Positions 34,121 to 42,509 of a stretch of 64,000 nucleotides of DNA are shown here, in pieces. The notes beneath the pieces were generated by a model. The model was not told the DNA's origin. It ran no database searches and was given only the letters and a program-made list of their open reading frames with translations. This DNA is from Candidatus Fimimorpha excrementavium. Its GTDB lineage: Bacteria; Bacillota; Clostridia; Lachnospirales; Lachnospiraceae. The translations under genes and the position numbers were made by a program. Where the stretch lies: assembly GCA_018710785.1 (NCBI GenBank), contig DVJD01000045.1, forward strand, positions 1-64,000, given 5' to 3'. How positions within the stretch are numbered: position 1 is the stretch's first letter; every line of letters starts with the position of its first letter.

Positions 34121-36658
34121 TTGGAACGATACTACAGTGGGAAGATTGAAAAATCTCCAAGAATTCCCAAATTGGTGGAAGCCTTATATGCAAAGATGCC
34201 GGAAATTGAACCGGCCAGGGCTGTCTTGCTTACTGAGTCCTATCGTCAGACAGAAGGGGAACCGATCTACAGCAGACGCAGCAAAGCATTCGAGCATATT
34301 TTAAAGAACATTCCGATTATCATCCGCGACAATGAATTGATCGTCGGAAGTACAACATTGGCGCCGAGAGGATGCCAGACATATCCGGAATATTCTTATG
34401 AATGGCTGGAGGCAGAATTTGACACAGTGGCAACGAGAACGGCGGACCCGTTTTACATATCGGAGGAAACCAAGAAGGCGCTGAGGGAAGTGCATCCTTA
34501 TTGGAAGGGAAAGACGACCAGCGAACTGGCGACTTCCTACATGGCTCCTGAGACGATCAAAGCCATGGAGCACAATATCTTTACGACAGGAAACTATTTC
34601 TACAATGGAATCGGTCATGTATGTGTTCACTATGATGAAGTGCTGAAAATCGGTTATGAAGGAATCATTGCCAAAGTTCAGGAGGCGTGGGATAAATGTC
34701 AGGTTTCTGACGCGGATTACGCGAGAAGATCCTGCCTGTATGAGGCCATGATCCGCAGCTGCCAGGCAGCGATTGATTATGCGGGAAGATACGCCGTGCT
34801 GGCCAAACAGATGGCATCCGAGTGCAGCGATCCGGTGCGCAGGGCAGAACTGCTCCAGATTGCAGAAAATTGTATGCGCGTTCCCGCCAAGGGAGCCAGA
34901 AGCTTCTACGAAGCATGTCAGTCCTTCTGGTTTGTTCAGCAGCTGATTCAGATTGAATCCAGCGGCCATTCCATCTCCCCGGGCCGTTTTGATCAGTATA
35001 TGTATCCTTATTATAAAGCGGATTTGGATGCCGGGAAGATTACGAGGGAGCAGGCACAGGAGCTGATCGACTGTATCTGGGTAAAATTAAACGATTTGAA
35101 CAAATGCCGTGACGCAGCATCGGCGGAAGGATTCGCAGGATACAGCCTGTTCCAGAATCTGATTGTCGGCGGACAGGATGAGGGCGGCAATGATGTGACC
35201 AATGATCTTTCTTTCATGTGCATCAACGCGTCCATGCATGTATTCCTTCCGGCGCCGTCCCTTTCCATCCGCATCTGGAACGGTACGCCGCATGATCTGA
35301 TGATCCATGCGGCCGAACTGACCAGAACCGGTATCGGTCTGCCGGCATATTACAATGACGAAGTCATGATACCGGCGCTTCTGAACCGGGGCCTGACTTT
35401 AAAAGATGCCAGAAATTACTGCATCATCGGCTGTGTGGAGCCCCAGGCACCAGGAAAGACCGATGGATGGCATGATGCTGCGTTCTTCAATATGTGCCGC
35501 CCGGTGGAATTGGTATTCTCCAGCGGTATGGATAAAGGCGAGCTGATCGGCGTGCCGACCAAGCCGGTGGAAGAGATGACCACGTTTGATGAATTTTATG
35601 ATGCGTATAAGACACAGATGAATTATATGATTCAGCTGCTGGTCAATTCGGATAACTCCATCGATTATGCGCATATGGAACGCTGCCCGCTTCCGTTTTT
35701 GTCCTGTATGCTGGAAGACTGTATCGGAAGAGGAAAGACGGCGCAGGAAGGCGGATGTATTTATAACTTTACCGGACCGCAGGGATTTGGTATCGCCAAT
35801 ATGGCAGACGGACTGTACGCCATCAAAAAACTGGTATTCGAAGAGAAGAAGTTTACACTGGCAGAATTAAAAGAAGCTCTGGCGCATAATTATGGCCAGG
35901 AAGACGGAGTCGGCGCAGATCCGGCTGTGATTGCGACAGTGGCAGCCAATGTGGCGAAGGAACTGGCTGAGGCAGGAAGAACTGTGGGAGAAGACGAGAT
36001 TGCACAGATCGTCGCATCCATCGTCGGAAGTCAGCCGTCTGATGCCAAGAAAGCACGGTATGCACAGATCAAAGAACTGATTGATGAGGCACCGAAGTTT
36101 GGAAATGACGATCCGGAAGTGGATATGTTTGCAAGGGATGTGGCCTATACGTATACACGCCCGATGGAACAGTACAGAAATCCGAGAGGCGGCATGTACC
36201 AGGCGGGTCTTTATCCGGTATCTGCCAATGTGCCTTTGGGCGGACAGACGGGGGCGACTCCGGATGGACGGCTGTCTCATATGCCTGTGGCAGACGGCGT
36301 TTCACCGTCGGCCGGCAAGGATACGCTGGGACCGACAGCGGCAGCCAACTCGGTGGCAAAACTGGACCACCTGATCGCTTCCAATGGTACGCTGTTTAAT
36401 CAGAAGTTCCATCCGTCTGCGCTGAGCGGTACAAGCGGGCTGGAAAATTTCACCTCTCTGATCCGTGCGTTCTTCGATCAGAAGGGAATGCATATGCAGT
36501 TCAATGTTGTGAGCCGCGAGACGCTTCTGGATGCGCAGAAACATCCGGAAAATTACAAGCACCTTGTGGTCCGCGTGGCCGGATACAGTGCTCTTTTTAC
36601 AACCCTGTCCAAATCTCTTCAGGATGATATTATCAGACGTACAGAGCAGGGATTATAA
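34121..36658 (+). CDS. Glycyl radical B12-independent 1,2-propanediol dehydratase
   Basis: An 845-residue glycyl radical enzyme, the signature enzyme of GRM5-type microcompartments. It dehydrates 1,2-propanediol to propanal (and possibly glycerol to 3-hydroxypropanal) inside the shell, without coenzyme B12. The thiyl-radical cysteine and catalytic glutamate are in IIGCVEPQAPGKTDGWHDAA (Cys438, Glu440), the dehydratase-type GCxE motif. The radical-bearing glycine is in VRVAGYSALF (Gly821). The N-terminal region RGCQTYPEYSYEWLEAEFDT matches the Roseburia-type diol dehydratase as I recall it. The start is TTG at 34121 just after aaggagaaagg; a TTG ten codons earlier has no ribosome site. The activase follows after 15 bases. 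The enzyme would be oxygen-sensitive. Confidence 0.93.
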   Translation: MERYYSGKIEKSPRIPKLVEALYAKMPEIEPARAVLLTESYRQTEGEPIYSRRSKAFEHILKNIPIIIRDNELIVGSTTLAPRGCQTYPEYSYEWLEAEFDTVATRTADPFYISEETKKALREVHPYWKGKTTSELATSYMAPETIKAMEHNIFTTGNYFYNGIGHVCVHYDEVLKIGYEGIIAKVQEAWDKCQVSDADYARRSCLYEAMIRSCQAAIDYAGRYAVLAKQMASECSDPVRRAELLQIAENCMRVPAKGARSFYEACQSFWFVQQLIQIESSGHSISPGRFDQYMYPYYKADLDAGKITREQAQELIDCIWVKLNDLNKCRDAASAEGFAGYSLFQNLIVGGQDEGGNDVTNDLSFMCINASMHVFLPAPSLSIRIWNGTPHDLMIHAAELTRTGIGLPAYYNDEVMIPALLNRGLTLKDARNYCIIGCVEPQAPGKTDGWHDAAFFNMCRPVELVFSSGMDKGELIGVPTKPVEEMTTFDEFYDAYKTQMNYMIQLLVNSDNSIDYAHMERCPLPFLSCMLEDCIGRGKTAQEGGCIYNFTGPQGFGIANMADGLYAIKKLVFEEKKFTLAELKEALAHNYGQEDGVGADPAVIATVAANVAKELAEAGRTVGEDEIAQIVASIVGSQPSDAKKARYAQIKELIDEAPKFGNDDPEVDMFARDVAYTYTRPMEQYRNPRGGMYQAGLYPVSANVPLGGQTGATPDGRLSHMPVADGVSPSAGKDTLGPTAAANSVAKLDHLIASNGTLFNQKFHPSALSGTSGLENFTSLIRAFFDQKGMHMQFNVVSRETLLDAQKHPENYKHLVVRVAGYSALFTTLSKSLQDDIIRRTEQGL

Positions 36659-36673
36659 ACCGGAGGTCAAAAA

Positions 36674-37465
36674 TTGAGCGATAGAGACATTAAAGGCAGA
36701 ATTTTTGATATCCAGAGGTATTCGGTCCATGACGGCCGGGGGATCCGTACCATTGTGTTTTTAAAGGGATGTATTCTTCGCTGCCGCTGGTGCTGCAATC
36801 CCGAATCACAGCGCTTCGACATTGAAACCATGATGGTGGAGGGAAAACCCAAGGTGATGGGAAGAGATGTCACGGTGGGAGAAGTGATGGAGGTTGTGGA
36901 AAAGGACAGGCCGTATTATAAAAGGAGCGGCGGCGGTCTGACGCTGTCAGGAGGCGAAAGCTTATGTCAGCCGGATTTTGCAAGGGCGCTTTTGAAAACC
37001 AGCAAAGAAATGGGGATCAATACGGCGTTGGAGAGCACAGCCTGTGCCAAATACGAAGTGATTGAACGTATCCTTCCGTATTTGGATACCTATCTGATGG
37101 ATATCAAACATGTAAATACCGAAAAACATAAAAAGTTTACAGGCCAGTCCAATCAGCTGATTATGGAAAATGCAAGAAAGGTGGCGGAATCCGGACAGAC
37201 GGAACTAATCATCCGTGTACCTGTGATTCCGACATTCAATGCGACGCCGGAAGAGATTAAGGCTATTGCATCCTTTGCCGCCACCCTTCCGGGGGTGCGC
37301 AGGCTGCACTTGCTTCCATACCATCGGCTGGGCCAGGATAAATACGACCGTCTGGGAAGAGAGTATACCATGCGGGACATTGTTCCCATGGAACAGGAGT
37401 ATGTGGAAATGCTTCTGGATACTGCAGTAAAAGCTTCCGGACTGGAGTGCCAGATCGGCGGCTGA
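36674..37465 (+). CDS. Glycyl radical enzyme activase (radical SAM)
   Basis: A 263-residue radical SAM enzyme that abstracts hydrogen from Gly821 of the upstream dehydratase. The cluster motif is GCILRCRWC (Cys33, Cys37, Cys40); the glycine-rich SAM-binding stretch GGGLTLSGGESL lies near residue 95. Many activases of this class carry a ferredoxin-like insert with two more iron-sulfur clusters after the first motif. Here only one extra cysteine follows (CNPES) and the insert is missing, giving the compact PFL-activase-like form. The start is TTG at 36674, preceded by ggaggt. It is followed by a shell gene 22 bases on. Confidence 0.93.
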   Translation: MSDRDIKGRIFDIQRYSVHDGRGIRTIVFLKGCILRCRWCCNPESQRFDIETMMVEGKPKVMGRDVTVGEVMEVVEKDRPYYKRSGGGLTLSGGESLCQPDFARALLKTSKEMGINTALESTACAKYEVIERILPYLDTYLMDIKHVNTEKHKKFTGQSNQLIMENARKVAESGQTELIIRVPVIPTFNATPEEIKAIASFAATLPGVRRLHLLPYHRLGQDKYDRLGREYTMRDIVPMEQEYVEMLLDTAVKASGLECQIGG

Positions 37466-37487
37466 CAACATGGAAATGGGGAAGACA

Positions 37488-37868
37488 ATGGATATCAAAA
37501 ATATGCTGGAAGGACAGGATGATAAGCTGCGTATTGTGCAGGAACTGGTTCCGGGGCGGCAGGTTACACTGGCACATATCATTGCGGCACCGGATGAAGT
37601 ACTTTATCAGAAACTGGGGCTGAATCCGGATATTGATTATTCTAAATCGGCTATAGGAATTGTCACCATGAGTCCGGCCGAGACGGCGATTATAGCCGCT
37701 GATCTTGCAACAAAGTCGGCGGGAGTGGAGTTGGGATTTGTGGACCGGTTCAGTGGAACGCTGATCATTACAGGCAGCGTTTCAGAGGTGGAGGCGGCCA
37801 TGCATGCGCTGATGAATTATGTCAGTGATACGCTTCACTTCACGGTTTGCCAGATTACAAGAACGTAA
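37488..37868 (+). CDS. pduU: BMC shell protein, PduU/EutS type
   Basis: A 126-residue circularly permuted BMC-domain hexamer protein. The PduU/EutS signature is clear: IVQELVPGRQVTLAHIIAAP at the N-terminus, KLGLNPDIDYSKSAIGIVTM, ATKSAGVELGFVDRFSGTLI, and the end HFTVCQITRT. PduU hexamers have a small beta-barrel capping the pore, so they probably do not conduct substrates; the barrel may bind other proteins. The start is uncertain between ATG 37470 and ATG 37488; the latter has ggggaag just upstream. It lies in the GRE operon next to a PduV-like GTPase, the same pairing as pduU-pduV in the classic pdu operon. Confidence 0.88.
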   Translation: MDIKNMLEGQDDKLRIVQELVPGRQVTLAHIIAAPDEVLYQKLGLNPDIDYSKSAIGIVTMSPAETAIIAADLATKSAGVELGFVDRFSGTLIITGSVSEVEAAMHALMNYVSDTLHFTVCQITRT

Positions 37869-37901
37869 TCAAGCCCTGCATTGATGCAGGAGATCAGGCG
37901 G

Positions 37902-38372
37902 ATGTTTATGAAAAAAATAGTATTAATCGGCCGCAGCGAAAGCGGAAAAACGACGCTGACGCAGGCTCTTAAAGGAGAAAAGATCTCCTATCATAAAACG
38001 CAGTATGTCAATTACTTCGATGTTATCATTGATACACCGGGGGAATACGCAGAGACGAAATCTCTGGGAGCCGCTCTGGCGCTTTATACATATGAGGCGG
38101 ATATTGTGGGGCTGCTGATAGCGGCGACAGAGCCATATTCCTTGTTTCCGCCCTGTGTCACATGTATGGCTAATCGTGAGGTGATCGGAATTATTACCAA
38201 GGTGGATCATCCGAAGGCTGATGCGGCACAGGCGGAGAGGTGGCTTCGCCTCTCCGGATGTCAAAAGATTTTCCGCGTTAACTCCAAAAACGGGGAAGGC
38301 GTATCGGATATTTTGGAATATCTGAGGGAGGACGGCGACGTCATGCCGTGGGAAAAAGAAAAAATATCTTAA
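37902..38372 (+). CDS. pduV: PduV/EutP-like small GTPase
   Basis: A 156-residue P-loop protein of the EutP/PduV family. The Walker A is IGRSESGKTTL, the switch region has DTPGEYAE, and TKVDHPKAD serves as the base-recognition motif. PduV has been reported to associate with the outside of microcompartments and to affect their movement, and some EutP proteins act as acetate kinases, so the role is unsettled. The start at 37902 is 9 bases after aggaga; a second ATG two codons later is possible. It is the last gene of the first BMC transcription unit; the next gene has its own promoter. Confidence 0.85.
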   Translation: MFMKKIVLIGRSESGKTTLTQALKGEKISYHKTQYVNYFDVIIDTPGEYAETKSLGAALALYTYEADIVGLLIAATEPYSLFPPCVTCMANREVIGIITKVDHPKADAAQAERWLRLSGCQKIFRVNSKNGEGVSDILEYLREDGDVMPWEKEKIS

Positions 38373-38420
38373 AAAAGTGATAAAACCACAGGTTGGTCAT
38401 GAAATGCATAAAAAAACAAC

Positions 38421-38435
38421 AAAAAACCACATAAA
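38421..38435 (+). promoter_or_regulatory. A-rich box shared by both BMC promoters (copy 2)
   Basis: aaaaaaccacataaa starts 60 bp before the -35 of the aldolase promoter. Related boxes (aaaaccaca at 38382-38390, aaaacaaca at 38466-38474) flank it, giving several direct repeats of an aaaacmaca-like motif, as expected for DeoR- or AraC-type binding. Confidence 0.45.
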
Positions 38436-38480
38436 ATACCGAAAAAAGAAAATGAGTTGTGCATAAAACAACAAAGAGTA

Positions 38481-38509
38481 TTGACTTGTTATGTGGGTTG
38501 TATTATAAT
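38481..38509 (+). promoter_or_regulatory. SigmaA promoter of the aldolase/shell operon
   Basis: ttgact, 17-bp spacer, tataat, about 105 bases before the aldolase start codon. Confidence 0.85.
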
Positions 38510-38544
38510 GCAGACATGGTACCAAAATCAAAAAAATAGAGTAA

Positions 38545-38598
38545 CATCCGACAGCTGTGGTGCATGATAACATGTCGGATGAGCCCTGTCGCATAGGG
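38545..38598 (+). other. Two hairpins in the aldolase operon leader
   Basis: catccgaca (38545-38553) pairs perfectly with tgtcggatg (38573-38581), and ccct/aggg (38584-38598) forms a second small stem just before the ribosome site. No T tract follows, so mRNA stabilisation or translational control is more likely than termination. Confidence 0.4.
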
Positions 38599-38613
38599 AA
38601 GATTGGAGGAAAA

Positions 38614-39417
38614 ATGGTTAACGAGTACGAAATCAAAAAAGAGATTTGTGACATTGGTAAGAGAATCTGGCAGAGAGGCATGGTTGCGGCAAACGACGGT
38701 AATATTTCTGTAAAACTGAATGACAATGAGTTTTTATGTACACCGACAGGTGTGTCCAAGGGCTTTATGACACCGGAATTTATCTGTAAAGTTGACCGTG
38801 ACGGAAATGTGATTCAGGCAAATGCTGGCTTCAAGCCTTCTTCTGAGATTAAAATGCATATGAGAGTATATCAGAAGAGACCAGATGTCAATGCGGTGGT
38901 ACATGCACATCCTCTGTATGCAACATCCTTCGCCATCGCTGGTATTCCGCTGACACAGCCGATTATGCCGGAAGCAGTTATCGCTCTGGGATGTGTTCCG
39001 CTGGCAAAATACGGAAGACCTTCCACAAATGAGATTCCGGATTCTATCGAAGAGTATCTGCCATATTTTGATTCTGTTCTGCTGGCTAACCACGGAGCAC
39101 TGACATTCTCTGATTCTCTGCTGAATGCATACCATAAGATGGAATCTACAGAATTCTACGCACAGCTGCTGTATCAGTCCAAGATGCTGGGCGGACCAAA
39201 GGAATTCACACCGGAGCAGGTTGAAGATTTGTATGAGATTCGCCGTAAATTCGGCCTTCCCGGAAAGCATCCGGCAAATGTATGTGTAGCAGCCAAGGAA
39301 GGCAAGAAGGGTTGCCATGCTTGTGACGGAACCTGCAAGAGCAGTACAGCAAATGCTTCTGATGCAGAACTGGTAGCTGCTATCACAAAGAAAGTTATGG
39401 AAGCTTTGAATAAATAA
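38614..39417 (+). CDS. fucA: Class II aldolase (fuculose/rhamnulose-1-phosphate) with encapsulation tail
   Basis: A 267-residue zinc-dependent class II aldolase. It cleaves L-fuculose-1-phosphate or L-rhamnulose-1-phosphate to DHAP and lactaldehyde. Family motifs are GNISVKL, the zinc ligands in VVHAHPLYATS and LLANHGALTF, and KMESTEFYAQ. After the catalytic domain (about residue 215) comes a tail not found in cytosolic FucA: a cysteine-rich linker (KKGCHACDGTCKSS) and an amphipathic helix (DAELVAAITKKVMEALNK). The helix resembles the peptides that target enzymes to microcompartment interiors. The ATG at 38614 is 3 bases after ttggagga; upstream in-frame ATGs lack a site. First gene of the second BMC operon. 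Confidence 0.9.
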   Translation: MVNEYEIKKEICDIGKRIWQRGMVAANDGNISVKLNDNEFLCTPTGVSKGFMTPEFICKVDRDGNVIQANAGFKPSSEIKMHMRVYQKRPDVNAVVHAHPLYATSFAIAGIPLTQPIMPEAVIALGCVPLAKYGRPSTNEIPDSIEEYLPYFDSVLLANHGALTFSDSLLNAYHKMESTEFYAQLLYQSKMLGGPKEFTPEQVEDLYEIRRKFGLPGKHPANVCVAAKEGKKGCHACDGTCKSSTANASDAELVAAITKKVMEALNK

Positions 39418-39451
39418 AGATTGGAAAACGGAAAAGAAAGCAGGTAGATTC

Positions 39452-40849
39452 ATGGCAGTAAATGAACAGATGGTTCAGGACATTGTAAAAGAAGTCATGG
39501 CTAAGATGCAGCTTCAAAAGGATGAACCGACTGGAAAACAGCTGGGGATTTTCGATAATATGAACGAGGCCATTGCCGCAGCGAAGGAAGCCCAGAAGGT
39601 CATCCGCAATATGTCTATGGATCAGAGAGAACAGATTATTACCAATATCCGCAGAAAAACAAAGGAAAATGCGGAGATGCTGGCTCGTATGGCTGTGGAA
39701 GAAACGGGTATGGGGAATGTCCCGCATAAGATTCTGAAGCACCAGCTCCTGGCTGAAAAGACACCGGGTACGGAAGATATCGTAACAGAGGCCTGGTCCG
39801 GAGACAGAGGCCTGACATTGATTGAAATGGGACCGTTTGGTGTGATTGGAGCGATTACACCGACCACCAATCCGAGTGAAACCATTCTGTGTAATGCGAT
39901 CGGGATGATTGCAGCAGGAAATACGGTTGTGTTCAATGCTCACCCGAGAGCAATCAAAACTTCTAATTTTGCAGTGAATCTGATTAATGAGGCTTCTCTG
40001 GAAGCGGGCGGACCGGAAAATGTGGCTTGCTCCCTGAAACATCCGACGATGGAGTCCAGTGACATTATGATGAGCCATAAGGATATTCAGCTGATTGCTG
40101 CCACAGGCGGTCCGGGTGTGGTGACCGCGGTTCTTTCTTCCGGAAGAAGAGGAATCGGAGCAGGAGCTGGAAATCCTCCGGCATTGGTGGATGAGACTGC
40201 TGATATCAGAAAAGCGGCTCAGGATATTGTAAACGGATGTACTTTTGACAATAACCTGCCGTGCATCGCGGAAAAGGAAGTGGTTGCTGTTTCCTCCGTT
40301 GTGGATGAATTGATGGACTACATGGTTAAGGAACAGGGATGCTACCTGGCTTCCAAAGAAGAACAGGACAAGCTGATCGCCACAGTTCTGACACCAAAGG
40401 GCGCGCTGAACCGTGACTGTGTCGGCCGTGATGCCAAGACGCTTCTCGGTATGATCGGCGTGACGGTTCCGGATAATATTCGCTGCATCATCTTTGAGGG
40501 AGAAAAAGAAAATCCGCTGATTTCCAAAGAACTTATGATGCCGATTCTGGGTATTGTGAGAGCGAAGGATTTTGATGATGCGCTGGAACAGGCAGTATGG
40601 CTGGAACACGGAAACAGACATTCCGCCCATATTCATTCAAAAAATATAGATAATATCACACGTTATGCGAAAGCGATCGACACAGCGATTTTGGTTAAAA
40701 ATGCGCCGTCCTATGCGGCACTGGGCTTTGGCGGAGAGGGCTTCTGTACCTTTACCATTGCAAGCCGTACCGGGGAAGGCCTGACAAGCGCCAGAACATT
40801 TACAAAGAAGAGACGCTGTGTTATGGCCGACAGCTTATGCATTCGTTAA
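39452..40849 (+). CDS. pduP: CoA-acylating propionaldehyde dehydrogenase
   Basis: A 465-residue aldehyde dehydrogenase that oxidises propanal to propionyl-CoA with NAD+. The catalytic cysteine is in FDNNLPCIAEKE (Cys271), with ITPTTNPSET and ARTFTKKRRC as typical EutE/PduP segments. The first 23 residues (NEQMVQDIVKEVMAKMQLQ) form an amphipathic helix followed by a polar linker, the standard encapsulation peptide of PduP-type enzymes. It therefore acts in the BMC lumen, where NAD+ would be recycled by the co-encapsulated alcohol dehydrogenase. Ribosome site agcagg before the ATG; 34 bases separate it from the aldolase gene. Confidence 0.93.
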   Translation: MAVNEQMVQDIVKEVMAKMQLQKDEPTGKQLGIFDNMNEAIAAAKEAQKVIRNMSMDQREQIITNIRRKTKENAEMLARMAVEETGMGNVPHKILKHQLLAEKTPGTEDIVTEAWSGDRGLTLIEMGPFGVIGAITPTTNPSETILCNAIGMIAAGNTVVFNAHPRAIKTSNFAVNLINEASLEAGGPENVACSLKHPTMESSDIMMSHKDIQLIAATGGPGVVTAVLSSGRRGIGAGAGNPPALVDETADIRKAAQDIVNGCTFDNNLPCIAEKEVVAVSSVVDELMDYMVKEQGCYLASKEEQDKLIATVLTPKGALNRDCVGRDAKTLLGMIGVTVPDNIRCIIFEGEKENPLISKELMMPILGIVRAKDFDDALEQAVWLEHGNRHSAHIHSKNIDNITRYAKAIDTAILVKNAPSYAALGFGGEGFCTFTIASRTGEGLTSARTFTKKRRCVMADSLCIR

Positions 40850-40867
40850 TTAGGAGGATGGCATATC

Positions 40868-42079
40868 ATGGATACGAATTTAAATATTGAAGAGATTGTA
40901 AAACAGGTGTTGGCCGGAATGAGCGGACAGGCAGAAAAAGCGGCTCCAAAGGCTCCGGCAGCCTCCGCCGCAGCGATTCCGAAGACAGCGAGAGTGGCGA
41001 TGCTGACATCTCTAGAGCACTATGACATCAAAGAATATCCGATCCCGGAAGTAGGGGATGATGATATTCTCGTGAAAGTAGAAGGATGCGGTATCTGCGG
41101 TACCGATGCCCATGAATTCAAGAGAGATCCATTCGGTCTGATTCCGGTTGTTCTGGGACATGAAGGTACCGGCGAGATCGTAAAGATGGGCAAGAACGTG
41201 AAGAAGGACAGCGCAGGCAAGGATCTTCACCTGGGAGATAAGGTTGTTACCTGTATGATTTTCAAGGATGATCCGGAAATCACCATGTTTGACCTGAATA
41301 AGCAGAATGTGGGCGGAGCTGATGTATACGGTCTGCTCCCGGATGATGACATTCATTTCAATGGATGGTTTTCCGATTACCTTCTGATCCGCGGCGGATC
41401 CACCGTATTTAACGTAAGCGATCTGGATTTGAACTCCAGAATTCTGATTGAGCCTTGTGCAGTACTGGTTCACGCTGTGGAGAGAGCAAAGACAACAGGA
41501 ATCTTAAGATTCAACAGCCGTGTGGCTGTACAGGGATGCGGCCCGATCGGTCTAATTTGTATCGCTGTTCTGCGCACAATGGGTGTGGAAAACATCGTGG
41601 CGATAGACGGAGAAGAGAAGAGATTGGAATTCGCCAAGAGAATGGGTGCAGGAAATACGGTCAATTTCAAGGATTACAAGGGTATCGAAAACCTGGTCGG
41701 CGCTGTTAAGGAGGCGTTCGGCGGCCATCTGGCTGACTTCGCGTTCCAGTGTACCGGATCTCCGGTGGCTCACTCCAATATCTACAAATTTATCCGCAAC
41801 GGCGGCGGTCTCTGTGAATTGGGCTTTTTCATCAATGGCGGAGATGCCACGATTAATCCTCACTTCGACATCTGCTCCAAGGAAATCACAACAGTAGGTT
41901 CCTGGGTATATACACTGAGAGACTACGCGACGACATTTGATTTCCTTAAGAGAGCCAAGGGAATCGGCCTTCCGATGGACGAGCTGATTACACACAGGTT
42001 CCCGCTGGATCAGATCAATGAGGCGCATCAGACGAATCTGAGGATGGAAGGTCTGAAGATTGCCATCATCAACGAATAA
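40868..42079 (+). CDS. Zinc-type (MDR) alcohol dehydrogenase with encapsulation peptide
   Basis: A 403-residue medium-chain dehydrogenase. Catalytic zinc ligands are in VEGCGICGTDAHEF and VLGHEGTGE; the Rossmann fold has VAVQGCGPIGLI followed by IDGEEKRLEFAKRMG. The four-cysteine structural-zinc lobe of classic ADHs is absent. Residues 1-18 (MDTNLNIEEIVKQVLAGM) are a clear encapsulation-type helix, followed by an Ala/Pro linker, so the enzyme belongs inside the shell. Classic pdu operons lack such a protein. In a pathway starting from the aldolase, an encapsulated reductase is needed to turn lactaldehyde into 1,2-propanediol, and this is the best candidate; propanal reduction is the alternative. 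Confidence 0.85.
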   Translation: MDTNLNIEEIVKQVLAGMSGQAEKAAPKAPAASAAAIPKTARVAMLTSLEHYDIKEYPIPEVGDDDILVKVEGCGICGTDAHEFKRDPFGLIPVVLGHEGTGEIVKMGKNVKKDSAGKDLHLGDKVVTCMIFKDDPEITMFDLNKQNVGGADVYGLLPDDDIHFNGWFSDYLLIRGGSTVFNVSDLDLNSRILIEPCAVLVHAVERAKTTGILRFNSRVAVQGCGPIGLICIAVLRTMGVENIVAIDGEEKRLEFAKRMGAGNTVNFKDYKGIENLVGAVKEAFGGHLADFAFQCTGSPVAHSNIYKFIRNGGGLCELGFFINGGDATINPHFDICSKEITTVGSWVYTLRDYATTFDFLKRAKGIGLPMDELITHRFPLDQINEAHQTNLRMEGLKIAIINE

Positions 42080-42104
42080 CGTACGGGAGTAAAGGAGAAG
42101 TTCT

Positions 42105-42419
42105 ATGGCTCAGGCAGTAGGAATGTTGGAAGTGTTCGGGTTGGTCGCAGCGTTTGCAGCCGGTGATGCAGGATGCAAGGCAGCCAATGTTGTGATGGAG
42201 CCCTTTGATAAAAACAAGCCGGCCAATGCAGACTCTCTTCCAGTACCGTTGATCGTGATGGTAAAGTTTCGCGGCAGTGTGGAAGATGTGAGAGCTGCTG
42301 TGGAAGCTGGTGCAGAAGCGGCGAATCGGGTTTCTGGTGTGGTGACCCAATATGTCATTGCCAGACCGGAGCCGGATACAGAGAAGATGCTTCATTTGAA
42401 AGCATTTGATAAAGATTAA
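42105..42419 (+). CDS. Divergent BMC-H shell protein with extended loop
   Basis: A 104-residue single BMC-domain protein. The N-terminus (AVGMLEVFGLVAAFAAGDAG) and the later strand and helix (VMVKFRGSVEDVRAAVEAG) match BMC-H. Between them, where PduA-like proteins have the short pore loop with KIGSG, it carries about ten extra residues (DKNKPANADSLPVP). The loop faces the pore or the concave surface, so this hexamer probably has different permeability or cargo contacts. The C-terminus is short and acidic/basic mixed. Ribosome site aaaggag; follows the ADH gene by 25 bases. Confidence 0.85.
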   Translation: MAQAVGMLEVFGLVAAFAAGDAGCKAANVVMEPFDKNKPANADSLPVPLIVMVKFRGSVEDVRAAVEAGAEAANRVSGVVTQYVIARPEPDTEKMLHLKAFDKD

Positions 42420-42509
42420 AAAATATGATAGGATAAATGAAGACGAAACAGTTGATCCGTCATACATAAATAGAAGGATGGCAGGACGCCAATACAGGAG
42501 GAAAGAACA

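Noticed and set aside
36659-38372. A promoter between the activase and the PduU-like gene
   Set aside because: Spacings are 15-33 bases with no -10/-35 pair; the genes look co-transcribed from 33992.
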